Source: SpSt-539 sp964549445
GTDB lineage: Bacteria > Planctomycetota > Phycisphaerae > UBA1845 > UTPLA1
DNA length: 64,000 nt
Direction of reading: 5' to 3'
Assembly (NCBI GenBank): GCA_964549445.1
Contig: CAZJVS010000005.1
Coordinates: 98,400-162,399 of the forward strand
Made by a program: the position numbers and the translations under genes
Notes under the pieces: model-generated
Database searches by the model: none
Told to the model about the DNA's origin: nothing
What the model saw: only the letters and a program-made list of their open reading frames with translations
Part shown: one piece after another, positions 34,860-46,129 of the stretch
Position numbering within the stretch: the stretch's first letter is position 1
Layout: every line of letters begins with the position of its first letter

Positions 34860-36137
34860 ATGGACGACTTTATCTACCGCGACAGCCGCCTGTATTGCGA
34901 AGCTGTGCCTGCCACTGCGATTGCCGACGCCGTCGGTACCCCCACATATGTATACTCCGCCGCAACACTCCGCTCCCACTACGACCGCCTCGCCGCCGCC
35001 TTCGCACCGCTCGAACCGACGATCTGCTTTTCAATCAAGAGCTGCCCCAACATTCACATCAGCCGCCTCCTGGGCGAACGCGGATCCGGATTCGACGTTG
35101 TTTCCGGCGGTGAACTCCACCGCGCACTCCGCGCCGGCGGCGACCCTTCTCGCATCGTCTTCGCGGGCGTCGGCAAGACGGACGTCGAAATCAACGCGGC
35201 CCTGGCCGCCCGAATCGCTCTCTTCAACATCGAATCCGAGGCCGAACTCGAGAATCTGACCCGCCTCACCTCCCAGTCGGGCGCATCCGTTCGTGCAGCC
35301 CTCCGCGTCAATCCCGATGTCGACGCCCATACCCACCGCCACACGACGACCGGCACCAAGGAGACCAAGTTCGGCATCGACATCGACCGCGCCGCCGACG
35401 TCTTTGCCCGTCACGGCCGCGCATCCCCCGTCCACCTTTGCGGGCTCCACCTCCACATCGGCTCGCCCGTCTTCACGGTCGAGCCCTACGTCGCGGCCAT
35501 CCGAAAGACGCTCGCCCTGATCGACCGTCTTGCGCAATCCGGATTCAACATCGACACACTCGACATCGGCGGCGGCTTCGGCGCCCATTACCGCGCCGCC
35601 GAAGCTCCCGATGCCGCGATCTACGCCGACGCGATCGTTCCTCTGCTCGCCGACCGCCGCCTGAAAATCTACATCGAGCCCGGACGTGCAATCGCTGCGA
35701 ACGCCGGAATCCTGCTTGCCCGGGTCCTGTACGTGAAAGAGACCGCTGGACGCCGTTTCATCATCACCGACGCCGGCATGAACGATCTCATTCGCCCGGC
35801 ACTCTACGACGCCTATCACTTCATCTGGCCGGCCGATCCGAAGCCCGAGTTCGTCCCGCCAACGCGGGCCGAGTCACTCGATCTCCCGGGCACTACCCCC
35901 GCCGACATCGTCGGACCCGTTTGCGAAACCGGCGACTTCCTCGGCCGCGGCCGGCGTCTCCCCCCTGTCCGGCGCGGCGATCTCATCGCAGTGTTTACAG
36001 CGGGTGCCTACGGCATGTCGATGGCCAGCCAGTACAACTCCCGCCCGCGCCCCTGCGAGGTCCTCGTCGACGGCGACAGCCACCGCATCATCCGCCGCCG
36101 CGAAAGCCACGACGATCTGATCGCCGCCGAACTGTAA
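34860..36137 (+). CDS. lysA: Diaminopimelate decarboxylase
   Basis: A 425-residue fold type III PLP enzyme with GAGAGGA before the ATG. K60 in CFSIKSCPN is the PLP lysine. HLHIGSPV and DIGGGFGAHY are the phosphate-binding segments, EPGRAIAANAG follows, and the CETGDFLGRGR segment supplies the active-site Cys from the other subunit. The enzyme decarboxylates meso-diaminopimelate to lysine in the cytoplasm. The family also contains ornithine/arginine and carboxynorspermidine decarboxylases; overall length and the YVYS start fit LysA best. It converges with the O-antigen ligase gene, only four bases separating the stops. Confidence 0.92.
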   Translation: MDDFIYRDSRLYCEAVPATAIADAVGTPTYVYSAATLRSHYDRLAAAFAPLEPTICFSIKSCPNIHISRLLGERGSGFDVVSGGELHRALRAGGDPSRIVFAGVGKTDVEINAALAARIALFNIESEAELENLTRLTSQSGASVRAALRVNPDVDAHTHRHTTTGTKETKFGIDIDRAADVFARHGRASPVHLCGLHLHIGSPVFTVEPYVAAIRKTLALIDRLAQSGFNIDTLDIGGGFGAHYRAAEAPDAAIYADAIVPLLADRRLKIYIEPGRAIAANAGILLARVLYVKETAGRRFIITDAGMNDLIRPALYDAYHFIWPADPKPEFVPPTRAESLDLPGTTPADIVGPVCETGDFLGRGRRLPPVRRGDLIAVFTAGAYGMSMASQYNSRPRPCEVLVDGDSHRIIRRRESHDDLIAAEL

Positions 36138-36141
36138 CGCA

Positions 36142-38415
36142 CTAATCTGTCGGCCGGCTTGTCGCCTGCCCGCCCCCGCTTCGCAATCGCCGAATCTGCT
36201 CCTCGATCGTCAACCGCCGGTCTGTCAATAATCGGTGTGGCTGCGAAACATAAACGCGTTGCGAGTCAAGCTCGAGCGCCCGCTCGAGTTCGTCCGCCGC
36301 CTCTCCTCGTAAGTTCGCGGCCGGATCAATATCGTTCAGCACCGTCAAAGTCCGCGCAAGCGCAATCCGCGCGGCTGGAAGCGTGGGGTAGGCCGCGACG
36401 GCCTCGCGCATGGCCGCTACGGACCGGCGCAGGTCACCCGGGTCGCGCGAGAACCGGAATCGGGCCGCATACAACTCAGCGCTCCGCCGCGCCGCCGTCG
36501 AATTCTGCGGATCGCGCTCGCGAATCTGCGCGATCCACTCCGCCGTCGCATCACACTCAGCAACGTTGCTGACCCGGGTGATCAACAATCCGGTCAACTC
36601 CGCCGCTGCTGTCGCGTCCCGCTTGTCCGTCGCGGCCGCCAGCGAGTATTTCAATGCCGCACTCGACACTGCGGCCGTAGCGAAGTCTGTCGGCGCCGCA
36701 GCCCGCCGGGCCTCGACCAACCGCCGGCCCGTTTGCAAAACAGGGCGAATCGCAATCGTTGCGACAACCAACAAAGCGACGATTGCAACCGCGCCAAGCG
36801 AGGCCACGATCGGCCGTGGCCGCGACACTGCGGCCGTCCCTTCCCGCCCCGCCGCAGCCATTCCCAGCACGACGAAGAACGTCATCGCCACGCCCGGCAT
36901 CGACAACCCGAGATCGATCGCGGCGTGCACCAGTAACGCGATCGCGCCGCCAACCAGCGCTGGCATCATGTGCGTCGTCGGGCGATCCGGAAATCGTCCG
37001 CCGCAGCCCGGCTCCAATCCCATGAGCCATGCCGTCGGCAGCCAAATAATCAACGCCGTCCCCAGCATCGCCACGAGATACGCGGTCGGCGCATCGCCGT
37101 AATTCGCACCCCAGATCCAGAACATACCCGCGCAGACAATAAGTGCCCAATTCGCAACAGCCCCGCCCCTCATGGCCGCGGCTGCTCCTGCAGTGCGCCT
37201 CGCTGCAATAACTACCGACCCTCCCATGAGAACGACGATCATCCCCGCTAATCCAATCACGCCCCACTCCGCCGCCATTCGCACAACCCAGCTATGCGGA
37301 TCTTGCACTTCTTCGGGGCACTCAACCGGTTTGTACCGCGTGAACAGCCGCCCGAAATTCTCCGGCCCCACTCCAAGCCAACCCTGGTCACTGATCATCG
37401 CCGCCGCCCCGCGCCAATACTGCCAGCGATACAACAATGATCGCGTCGGCAGCCCCCCGCGCGCCGCACCCACACCAACGAGTGTGAATGCAGACATGAG
37501 AGCGATTCCCCACAATCCGATCAATACCGAACGAGGCCGCGCCACGATCCATCCGGCGCAGCGTTCGCCAATCGTCCAGACCACAACCCCGATTCCCAGC
37601 GCGATCCCCGCCCCCTTGCTCTGACAAAGGTACAGTCCGGCGCACGCCAGCAGCGCCGCGCTCGTCGGCAACACAAGCCCAAGCGCGGCCAGTCGCCCTT
37701 CCATCGCTGCCCGATCGGAAATGACGCCCAGTGCCACCATCACGACGAGAAGCAGATAACTCGCCGCAACGTTCGGATGGACGAAATACCCGGTCGCCGC
37801 CCCGGACCTCAGCCGCGCTTCAAAGTCGTGAAGTCGACCCCGCGCTTCCTCTCCGTCGGTCGCGTTCGATTCGCCACGATACTGCTCGTAGTATTCTAGG
37901 GTCGCCGGGAACTCGTCCGTCACTTGTTGAATACAGCGAACCGCCACCACCGAGCCCGTCGCAAGAATGATCGTCGCCGTCAAACGCACTCGCCACGGCG
38001 ACCGCATCAGTCGCACGCTCGCCGGAAACGCAAGCACGCAGCCAAAAAGCCCCACCGCCCCGTCGATCGCCAGCCGTTTCTGACCCGCTCGGTAGGTCGC
38101 AATTGCCCCGCCAACCGCCAGGAGCGCAACGCCAATCCAAACCAGCGTCAACCGCGGCCCGCGCTCCCCCCGCAGCGCACCCGCCACGATCGACAACAGC
38201 AGGCACATCCCGATCGCCGTGCTGAACATCAACGTCGTCGCCGGCAGCGGCCCCGTCGGCGCATCCAACCCCCGCGTCATCGATGGAGATTCGTAGCTCA
38301 TCACTTCCGGCAGGCACGGCCGCACCGCCACCAAAATCAGCAAGATCGCCAGCGCAATAGCGTCCAACGCCCCCGCGAGTTGCACATAGCCCGCCTCAGT
38401 GTTTCGTGCGTTCAT
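36142..38415 (-). CDS. O-antigen ligase/polymerase-like membrane protein with C-terminal TPR-like region
   Basis: A 757-residue polytopic protein with about twelve hydrophobic segments. The signature loop of the Wzy/WaaL/RfaL family is present: WLGVGPENFGRLFTRYKP, then DPHSWVVRMAAEWGVIGLAGM. The family moves or polymerises polyprenyl-linked O-antigen repeats at the periplasmic face. The last 150 residues are helical and soluble, with SRDPGDLRRSVAAMREAVAAYP and ALARTLTVLNDIDPAA, resembling tetratricopeptide repeats as in related Planctomycetota proteins. Its start overlaps the end of the WecA-like gene by 20 bases, so both are translated from one transcript and probably serve one polysaccharide pathway. 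Confidence 0.85.
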   Translation of the reverse strand: MNARNTEAGYVQLAGALDAIALAILLILVAVRPCLPEVMSYESPSMTRGLDAPTGPLPATTLMFSTAIGMCLLLSIVAGALRGERGPRLTLVWIGVALLAVGGAIATYRAGQKRLAIDGAVGLFGCVLAFPASVRLMRSPWRVRLTATIILATGSVVAVRCIQQVTDEFPATLEYYEQYRGESNATDGEEARGRLHDFEARLRSGAATGYFVHPNVAASYLLLVVMVALGVISDRAAMEGRLAALGLVLPTSAALLACAGLYLCQSKGAGIALGIGVVVWTIGERCAGWIVARPRSVLIGLWGIALMSAFTLVGVGAARGGLPTRSLLYRWQYWRGAAAMISDQGWLGVGPENFGRLFTRYKPVECPEEVQDPHSWVVRMAAEWGVIGLAGMIVVLMGGSVVIAARRTAGAAAAMRGGAVANWALIVCAGMFWIWGANYGDAPTAYLVAMLGTALIIWLPTAWLMGLEPGCGGRFPDRPTTHMMPALVGGAIALLVHAAIDLGLSMPGVAMTFFVVLGMAAAGREGTAAVSRPRPIVASLGAVAIVALLVVATIAIRPVLQTGRRLVEARRAAAPTDFATAAVSSAALKYSLAAATDKRDATAAAELTGLLITRVSNVAECDATAEWIAQIRERDPQNSTAARRSAELYAARFRFSRDPGDLRRSVAAMREAVAAYPTLPAARIALARTLTVLNDIDPAANLRGEAADELERALELDSQRVYVSQPHRLLTDRRLTIEEQIRRLRSGGGQATSRPTD

Positions 38416-39493
38416 CGCCGGCCGACGACTCCATGAGCGCGATCAACAGCACGACCGCCAGCGTCTCCGCGAGAATTCCGATTCCCACAATCCACGACGC
38501 CCGCGGCAGCATTAATGCAGGCAGCGACGTCGCAAGAGTCGCCAGCCATATTACGCCTACCGCACGCCGCGGCGACATTCCGCCGCGCACCAGGCGGTGC
38601 GAAAAATGATAGCGATCGCCGATCCAGATCGGCCGTCCTTCGCGCCACCGGCGCACGATCACCCCCGCCGTGTCGTACAGTGGAACCGCAAGCACCACGA
38701 GCGGCGCGATGATTCCGATTGGCTGCTGTCCGTGCGACGAGTCGAAAAATGTCGTCAGCACCGTGAACACCGCGATGAGGTACCCGATCACCGTGCTGCC
38801 CGCATCGCCCAGAAAGATCGTGGCCGGCTGAAAATTGAACGGCAAGAACCCCAACAACGCCCCCGCCAACAGCCAGCAGCATGCCGGCACGAACACCTGG
38901 CCCGCCATCGCCGACGTCACCGAATAGACCACCGCCACGATGATGGCCACGCCGGTCGCCAGTCCATCCATGTTGTCCATGAAATTGAACGCATTGATGA
39001 TCGCAACGATCCAGATCACCGTAAATCCGAATGATGCCGGATACCCCAGGTGCGAAAGAATCCGAAGATCGAACACCGCCGCCAGGCACGCCGCGACCAA
39101 TGCCTGAACCGCGAACTTCACGCTCGCCCTGACCGGCCGAATGTCGTCGACCAGTCCGAGAATGTGCAGGATGATCGCACCCGCCGCGATTCCGGTCCCC
39201 TCGCTCGACTTCGACACGATGCCGTTCAGATGCGTCCGTACAAACTCCGGCAAGCTCGCCGGATCGCGCCGCGCCAGAAAATGCGCCGCCACCAGCGCCG
39301 CCAGCAGCGGCAACACGGCGGCCGCGACGATCGCCACTCCGCCGCCCAACGCAACCTCGCCCTTGTGACCCTTGTGCCCGCCCGGTCGATCTACAAACCC
39401 GTGCCGGCGGGCCCAGCCGCGAACGGCGACCGTCACCGTCGCGCTCACCAGCGCCGCCCCGACAATGCAAAAAACCGGCAACCCGATCGGCAT
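38396..39493 (-). CDS. WecA/MraY-family prenyl-phosphate sugar-1-phosphate transferase (second copy)
   Basis: A 365-residue membrane protein with about ten hydrophobic segments. Family residues are visible: LGLVDDIRPVR, INAFNFMDNMDGLATG, IFLGDAGSTVIGY and the cytoplasmic GDRYHFSHRLVRGGMSPR loop with HFSHRL. An extra stretch near residues 72-100 separates the second and third membrane segments. It should transfer a hexosamine-1-phosphate to undecaprenyl phosphate and so start a polysaccharide, with the overlapping downstream O-antigen ligase gene acting late in the same route. It is clearly different in sequence from the copy at 16586. Confidence 0.88.
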   Translation of the reverse strand: MPIGLPVFCIVGAALVSATVTVAVRGWARRHGFVDRPGGHKGHKGEVALGGGVAIVAAAVLPLLAALVAAHFLARRDPASLPEFVRTHLNGIVSKSSEGTGIAAGAIILHILGLVDDIRPVRASVKFAVQALVAACLAAVFDLRILSHLGYPASFGFTVIWIVAIINAFNFMDNMDGLATGVAIIVAVVYSVTSAMAGQVFVPACCWLLAGALLGFLPFNFQPATIFLGDAGSTVIGYLIAVFTVLTTFFDSSHGQQPIGIIAPLVVLAVPLYDTAGVIVRRWREGRPIWIGDRYHFSHRLVRGGMSPRRAVGVIWLATLATSLPALMLPRASWIVGIGILAETLAVVLLIALMESSAGDERTKH

Positions 39494-39604
39494 ACCGGCC
39501 GGAGTTTAGCAATCCGGACTCGTTTTCACACGCGATAACGCCGAAAAGGGTTCGAGCAGACGAGTCCGCGCCGACGGAATGGCGCGCAGTAACCACATGT
39601 TGCT

Positions 39605-42238
<2,634 letters not shown>

Positions 42239-42375
42239 GCAAGAAACCTCCGTCCGGCCGACTCCATCCGCGCGGCCGCCCGGCGGATTCTAACGCAACT
42301 CGCGTACCGGAATGAATTTCACGTTTGGCCGACGTCCACAATTACCGGGACTCGGCCATCTGTCGAATTGGCAGG

Positions 42376-42861
42376 TCAAGCCGGCGCGGTCGCGGGCCCG
42401 CCGGACGGGAGCCCGCTGTCCGACAGAATCGCTGCCCCCAGATCGTCCACATCCTTCGCGCACTCAGCCATGCACTTCTTCATCATGGGTGCCATGAGCA
42501 CGCCCATGACGCGCGCCATCCACGTCAGCGGCTCGACCTCGAACGTGAACTCCACGTCCGTCCCGCCCGCAGCCGGCTTGAACCGAAACGTCGATCGATA
42601 CCGGCACCCGCAGCTTTCGCAGCCGACCATGTAGCTGTTCGGTGCGTCGAATGCGAGTATCTCCATGGTCTCGGTCGCCTCGCGTCCGAACACCACCCGG
42701 GTTTCGCGAAACTTCGTGCCCTGCCGGATCGGCCCATCGGTCAGTACGTCGAGCTTGTGAATATTCTTGATTCGGCCGGCCGCATTTCGCAGGTCTGCAA
42801 AATAGCGAAACACGATCGCCGGCGGCGCCTTGATGTGCCGCTTCACGTTCAATTGTGCCAT
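42376..42861 (-). CDS. SRPBCC (START-like) family protein
   Basis: Start chosen at the ATG at 42861 (MAQLNVKRHIKAPPAIVFRY), where the domain begins; an upstream in-frame start would overlap the DUF1579 gene. The 161-residue protein has the helix-grip pattern of polyketide cyclase/dehydrase-like proteins: a first strand, the FADLRNAAGRIKNI helix, and a curved sheet ending VEFTFEVEPLTWMARVMG before a long C-terminal helix. A cysteine cluster (VGCESCGCRYRS) is unusual for the family. Such folds bind hydrophobic ligands. It lies 28 bases after the DUF1579 gene and is the last gene of the BlaI-type operon. Confidence 0.8.
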   Translation of the reverse strand: MAQLNVKRHIKAPPAIVFRYFADLRNAAGRIKNIHKLDVLTDGPIRQGTKFRETRVVFGREATETMEILAFDAPNSYMVGCESCGCRYRSTFRFKPAAGGTDVEFTFEVEPLTWMARVMGVLMAPMMKKCMAECAKDVDDLGAAILSDSGLPSGGPATAPA

Positions 42862-42889
42862 GAGCCAACTCCTCGTGCCCGCGCAACCG

Positions 42890-43540
42890 TCACTTCGCCC
42901 GCGTAAACGTGAACTCCACCACCTTCGTATTCTTCTCGCCGATCGGCAGGTCGTGAATCTCCCACACGATTTTGTCATCCGAAACGAACCGCCACACGTA
43001 CTTCACCATCTTGTCGTTCTCGCCCGTGAGATACTCGTCAAGCGTTCCGTAGGTGATCAGCACGTTGCCTCCCGGGTCCATGTCGCCTTCCGAATGGTTC
43101 ATCGCCGTATCGACGCTGGACACAGCCGTGGTAACAAAACTCTGCTTGAAGTTGTCATACCCCATGATCATCGCCGCCGTGTATGGCCGGCCCATCATGT
43201 TGCCGCGCGATTCCGTCATCAGCCACCGTCCGTCCATCAGCCACTTCGTCTCGGAAGTCCCCTTTTCCGTCGGACTCGCCTTGTCGCCCATGAAGAACCG
43301 CATCTCAAAGTCCCATTTGCCGATCATGCGCGCAAGTTCTTTGTGGTGAGGACCCGGTTCCGTGAACTTCCTCGCCTTTGCCATCATCGCCCCCATGTCG
43401 GCCGGCGTCGGAGTCTTCTCCCCCGCGGCAGCGGGCGGGCTTGAAGCTGCCTTTTCGTCCTGGGCCGCCAATGCCGTCATGACGAACGGCGCAACCACGA
43501 CAGCACCCAGCCCCACCGTCGACCAGCCACGATTCCTCAT
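42890..43540 (-). CDS. Exported DUF1579 protein
   Basis: A 216-residue protein with a signal peptide (hydrophobic to ALAAQDE) and a short Pro/Ala linker. The body has the DUF1579 features: HHKELARMIGKWDFEMRFFM near the start, then LMDGRWLMTESRG, IMGYDNFKQSFVTTAVSS and TGENDKMVKYVWRF, which fit a lipocalin-like beta-barrel. The function of this family is not established. The start codon overlaps the stop of the M56 peptidase gene by four bases, so translation is coupled. Confidence 0.87.
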   Translation of the reverse strand: MRNRGWSTVGLGAVVVAPFVMTALAAQDEKAASSPPAAAGEKTPTPADMGAMMAKARKFTEPGPHHKELARMIGKWDFEMRFFMGDKASPTEKGTSETKWLMDGRWLMTESRGNMMGRPYTAAMIMGYDNFKQSFVTTAVSSVDTAMNHSEGDMDPGGNVLITYGTLDEYLTGENDKMVKYVWRFVSDDKIVWEIHDLPIGEKNTKVVEFTFTRAK

Positions 43541-44745
43541 TGCACGTCTCTCCTTTCACGTCGTTCGTTCGCCTGATAAGCCAATTCCGGATTCGCAAAT
43601 TGTGCATCCTGCTCCGCCATGGCCCGTAGCACGGCGTACTGCATCTGCAGACAGCCCGGCAGTTTTGACCACCCGGGTGTCGCCCGGCCTCGCGTTCCGG
43701 CCCGCGCTCGCGGGAGGCAAAACGCCAGCAGCAGTGCAAATGTCACGAGCGCCGCCGCGCCGACAAGCCGCGGCCTACTTGGCGTCGGACGCTGCAATTG
43801 CGTCAGCCGCGCCATGATCTGGCTGTGATGCTGCACAAACCCCAGCGGCGCAATTCGAGGCGGCTCGACCATCGCCCGCGCCAGTTCGAGTAGCGTCCGC
43901 CGATATGCCCGCTGCCGCCCGCGAAGCGCTGCCACAACCGCCTGATCGCAGCAGATTTCCCGCTGTGTCGCCAATCGCGACCGCGCCAGTATCACCAGCG
44001 GATGAAACCAATACACAACCTGCACGGTCGTGCAGACCAGACTCCACATCGCATCGCGCCGCCGCACATGCGAAAGCTCATGCATCAGCACATGCCGCAT
44101 TTGCTCGACCGACGCGTTCTCAATCAGTTGCGCCGGAATCACGACCACCGGCCGCCACACGCCGATCAGCGCCGCCCCCTGCGCATCGGCTTGGACTCGG
44201 ACGCTCGGCGCCCGGCGCAGTCCCACGCGCCGCGCCGCATCGCTGACGAGGCGATCGAACCATGCCTCCGTCGGTTCAGGTTGCGTCGCCAGCCACGTGC
44301 GCCGAACGCTACGCGACCGCCAGAGCGCCGCCACAGCCGCTCCTGAAAGCCCGACCAGCCAAATCCATGCGACAAACCGCGAATACCCCGTACCGCGCCG
44401 TGCATACTCCCCCGGCGCGTGCTCGCAGAGCAGACTGCACCAGAAATCATTCCCGATGCACACCTCGTTTTCCACCGGCCGAGCGACCCACCGTTCCGCC
44501 GCCCGACCCGGATCGACCACACCCCACACGCTAACCGGCGACGCAATTCCTGGTGGCAGCGCCACCGCCACGATGACCAGCCACCAGAGCGCTGCCCGAA
44601 ACTGCGGCCAGGCCCGCGGACCCATCAGCCGATCCACGATCGCCACCGCAAGCCCCAGCGGGACTGCTCGAATCGACGCCGCGGCGATCCATGCCACGAC
44701 TCCGTCCGCCGCGCTGACCAGCCATGGCGAGATCGACTCGGTCAT
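43537..44745 (-). CDS. M56 (BlaR1/MecR1-type) membrane metallopeptidase
   Basis: A 402-residue protein with four or so membrane segments and the zinc site H222-E223-L-S-H226 in MHELSHVRRRD, on a cytoplasmic loop as in BlaR1, followed by the family segment REICCDQAVVAALRG. There is no extracellular penicillin-binding sensor domain at the C-terminus: only a membrane segment and about 70 residues follow. It should cleave or trigger cleavage of the BlaI-type repressor encoded just upstream (four-base ATGA overlap). The inducing signal is unknown and need not be a beta-lactam. Confidence 0.9.
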   Translation of the reverse strand: MTESISPWLVSAADGVVAWIAAASIRAVPLGLAVAIVDRLMGPRAWPQFRAALWWLVIVAVALPPGIASPVSVWGVVDPGRAAERWVARPVENEVCIGNDFWCSLLCEHAPGEYARRGTGYSRFVAWIWLVGLSGAAVAALWRSRSVRRTWLATQPEPTEAWFDRLVSDAARRVGLRRAPSVRVQADAQGAALIGVWRPVVVIPAQLIENASVEQMRHVLMHELSHVRRRDAMWSLVCTTVQVVYWFHPLVILARSRLATQREICCDQAVVAALRGRQRAYRRTLLELARAMVEPPRIAPLGFVQHHSQIMARLTQLQRPTPSRPRLVGAAALVTFALLLAFCLPRARAGTRGRATPGWSKLPGCLQMQYAVLRAMAEQDAQFANPELAYQANERRERRDVQ

Positions 44746-45122
44746 CGGCCACTCCCTTTCTCGCGCGCGGCGTCAGCCAACATCTCCGCCAGCCGCCTAC
44801 GTTCGGTGTCGCTCAAGCGTTCCGTCTTGATCATGTGCTGTACAAGCGATCCAAACGCGCCATCGAATGCTCGTTCGACCAGCGACCGCACCGCCGATTT
44901 CCTCGCCACATCGCGAGATACAAGCGGTTCAAACAGACTGGTATTCGCCCGTTTCCATGTCCGGACCGCCCCCTTTTCGACCAGTCGCGCCAGAAGCGAT
45001 TTCACGGTCGTGTAAGCCCATTCCGTTTCCGCCTCGACCGCCTCCAGCACCTCGCGGGCGCTGCTCGGCGCTTTCCGCCAGAGCACGGTCATCACAGTCC
45101 ATTCGGCGTCGCTGAGCTTCAC
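44742..45122 (-). CDS. BlaI/MecI-family transcriptional repressor
   Basis: A 126-residue protein that begins with GTG at 45122. The winged-helix domain is MKLSDAEWTVMTVLWRK, then SAREVLEAVEAETEWAYTTV with VKSLLARLVEKGAV as recognition helix and wing (quoted in parts). The C-terminal helices form the dimer. In BlaI and MecI the partner peptidase cleaves the repressor near residue 101 and frees the promoter. The gene is first in a four-gene unit with the M56 peptidase, DUF1579 and SRPBCC genes, and two operator dyads lie 15 bases before its start, so it likely represses its own operon. Confidence 0.92.
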   Translation of the reverse strand: MKLSDAEWTVMTVLWRKAPSSAREVLEAVEAETEWAYTTVKSLLARLVEKGAVRTWKRANTSLFEPLVSRDVARKSAVRSLVERAFDGAFGSLVQHMIKTERLSDTERRRLAEMLADAAREKGSGR

Positions 45123-45136
45123 GTACGCGCATCTCC

Positions 45137-45171
45137 GCTACATCTGTGGCAGAATCTACCACAACTGTAGC
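45137..45171 (-). promoter_or_regulatory. Twin BlaI-type operator dyads
   Basis: Two ten-base dyads, TACATCTGTG (45139-45148) and CACAACTGTA (45160-45169), match the TACA-NN-TGTA pattern of BlaI/MecI sites with one half-site base changed in each. They are themselves arranged as an inverted repeat and their centres are 21 bp apart, two helical turns, so two repressor dimers could sit on one face of the DNA. Confidence 0.7.
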
Positions 45172-45277
45172 AGTCTGTCAACCACTCAGTGCACGATTTC
45201 CTCGCCGCCCCATCACCCATATACTCAACGCCGTAACCGGAACCGCGACAGCGGGACCGATGTGAGGGAAAACCCCG

Positions 45278-45481
45278 ATGCAAGTTCGCTTCGTTTGTCC
45301 CGCCTGCAAGGGAAGCCATATCGTCGACATGCCCGAAACCACCATTCACATGACATGTTCGCGCACCGGTAAGCACCTGAGCATGACCCTCGGCCTCGGC
45401 GGCGAGGTGAAGGCGCGCATCGTCACTGACGGAGCTCCGGCCGAAGTTGCCGCCGAATCAACCGAGCCGGACGAAGAGTAA
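45278..45481 (+). CDS. Small zinc-ribbon-like protein
   Basis: A 67-residue protein with GAGGGAAAA upstream of the ATG. It starts with MQVRFVCPACKGSH, one CxxC knuckle, then has a third cysteine and a histidine in MTCSRTGKHLSM, and ends in an acidic tail (TEPDEE). The layout is like half of a zinc ribbon followed by a small sheet, common in short Planctomycetota proteins. The role is unknown. Convergent with the efp gene, 12 bases apart. Confidence 0.65.
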   Translation: MQVRFVCPACKGSHIVDMPETTIHMTCSRTGKHLSMTLGLGGEVKARIVTDGAPAEVAAESTEPDEE

Positions 45482-45493
45482 CGCCACAACGCG

Positions 45494-46057
45494 TTACGCG
45501 TGTTCCTTTCCGGAGTATGACTTTGTCCGCGTATCCACGCGGATCACATCCCCAGTCTTGATAAATAGCGGAACCCTCACCTCCAGCCCGTTTTCCAGCG
45601 TTGCTTCTTTCGTGATATTTGCCGCCATCCCCACCGAGTGCCCCGGCGCAGCCGTCAATTTCACCTTGATCGGAATAATCTCCGGCATCTCCAGCGCAAT
45701 CGCCTGACCATCGGCGAACATCACGCGATATTGCTCCCCATCCACCAGAAATGGCTCGCAACCCTGCAGGTGCTGCGCTTCCAGTTCGATCTCCTCAAAC
45801 GTCTCGCTATCCATGAATACCCGTGCCGCCCCCCGTGCATACAGGTATTGCATCTGCCGATACTGATGCTCGACCGTCTCGATGGGCAACAGGTCCGCCA
45901 GCGTCCGGTCCGCCGAGTGCCCGTCCCGTATATCGCGCAGCGTCACATGCACCGTCGGCTTCTGCTTGCCCGTATGCCGCTCGCTGAACGACTCCACCGC
46001 GTAGAGGTGGTTCTGATGCTTGATCAACATCCCGCGCTTGAGAGGAATGTTCGACAT
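45494..46057 (-). CDS. efp: Elongation factor P
   Basis: A 187-residue protein with the three-domain EF-P fold: KOW-like N-domain, middle OB domain (ADLLPIETVEHQYRQMQYLY) and C-terminal OB domain ending with the family segment GLEVRVPLFIKTGDVIRVDT. The protein relieves ribosome stalling at polyproline. The tip loop of domain I reads ERHTGKQKPTV around K31, where most EF-P have PGKG; the lysine expected to be modified is kept but its flanking residues are changed. No modification enzyme (epmA, epmB, earP or ymfI) is in the window. Confidence 0.92.
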   Translation of the reverse strand: MSNIPLKRGMLIKHQNHLYAVESFSERHTGKQKPTVHVTLRDIRDGHSADRTLADLLPIETVEHQYRQMQYLYARGAARVFMDSETFEEIELEAQHLQGCEPFLVDGEQYRVMFADGQAIALEMPEIIPIKVKLTAAPGHSVGMAANITKEATLENGLEVRVPLFIKTGDVIRVDTRTKSYSGKEHA

Positions 46058-46129
46058 AACGCCTCCTCTCGAATGAATGGACTTGAATTGTACCGCGCCG
46101 CTCGGCGAGTCAACGACCCGCCTCCCGGC

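Noticed and set aside
42376..45122. Beta-lactam resistance operon
   Set aside because: Only the repressor and a peptidase without sensor domain are present; no beta-lactamase or low-affinity penicillin-binding protein gene is seen.
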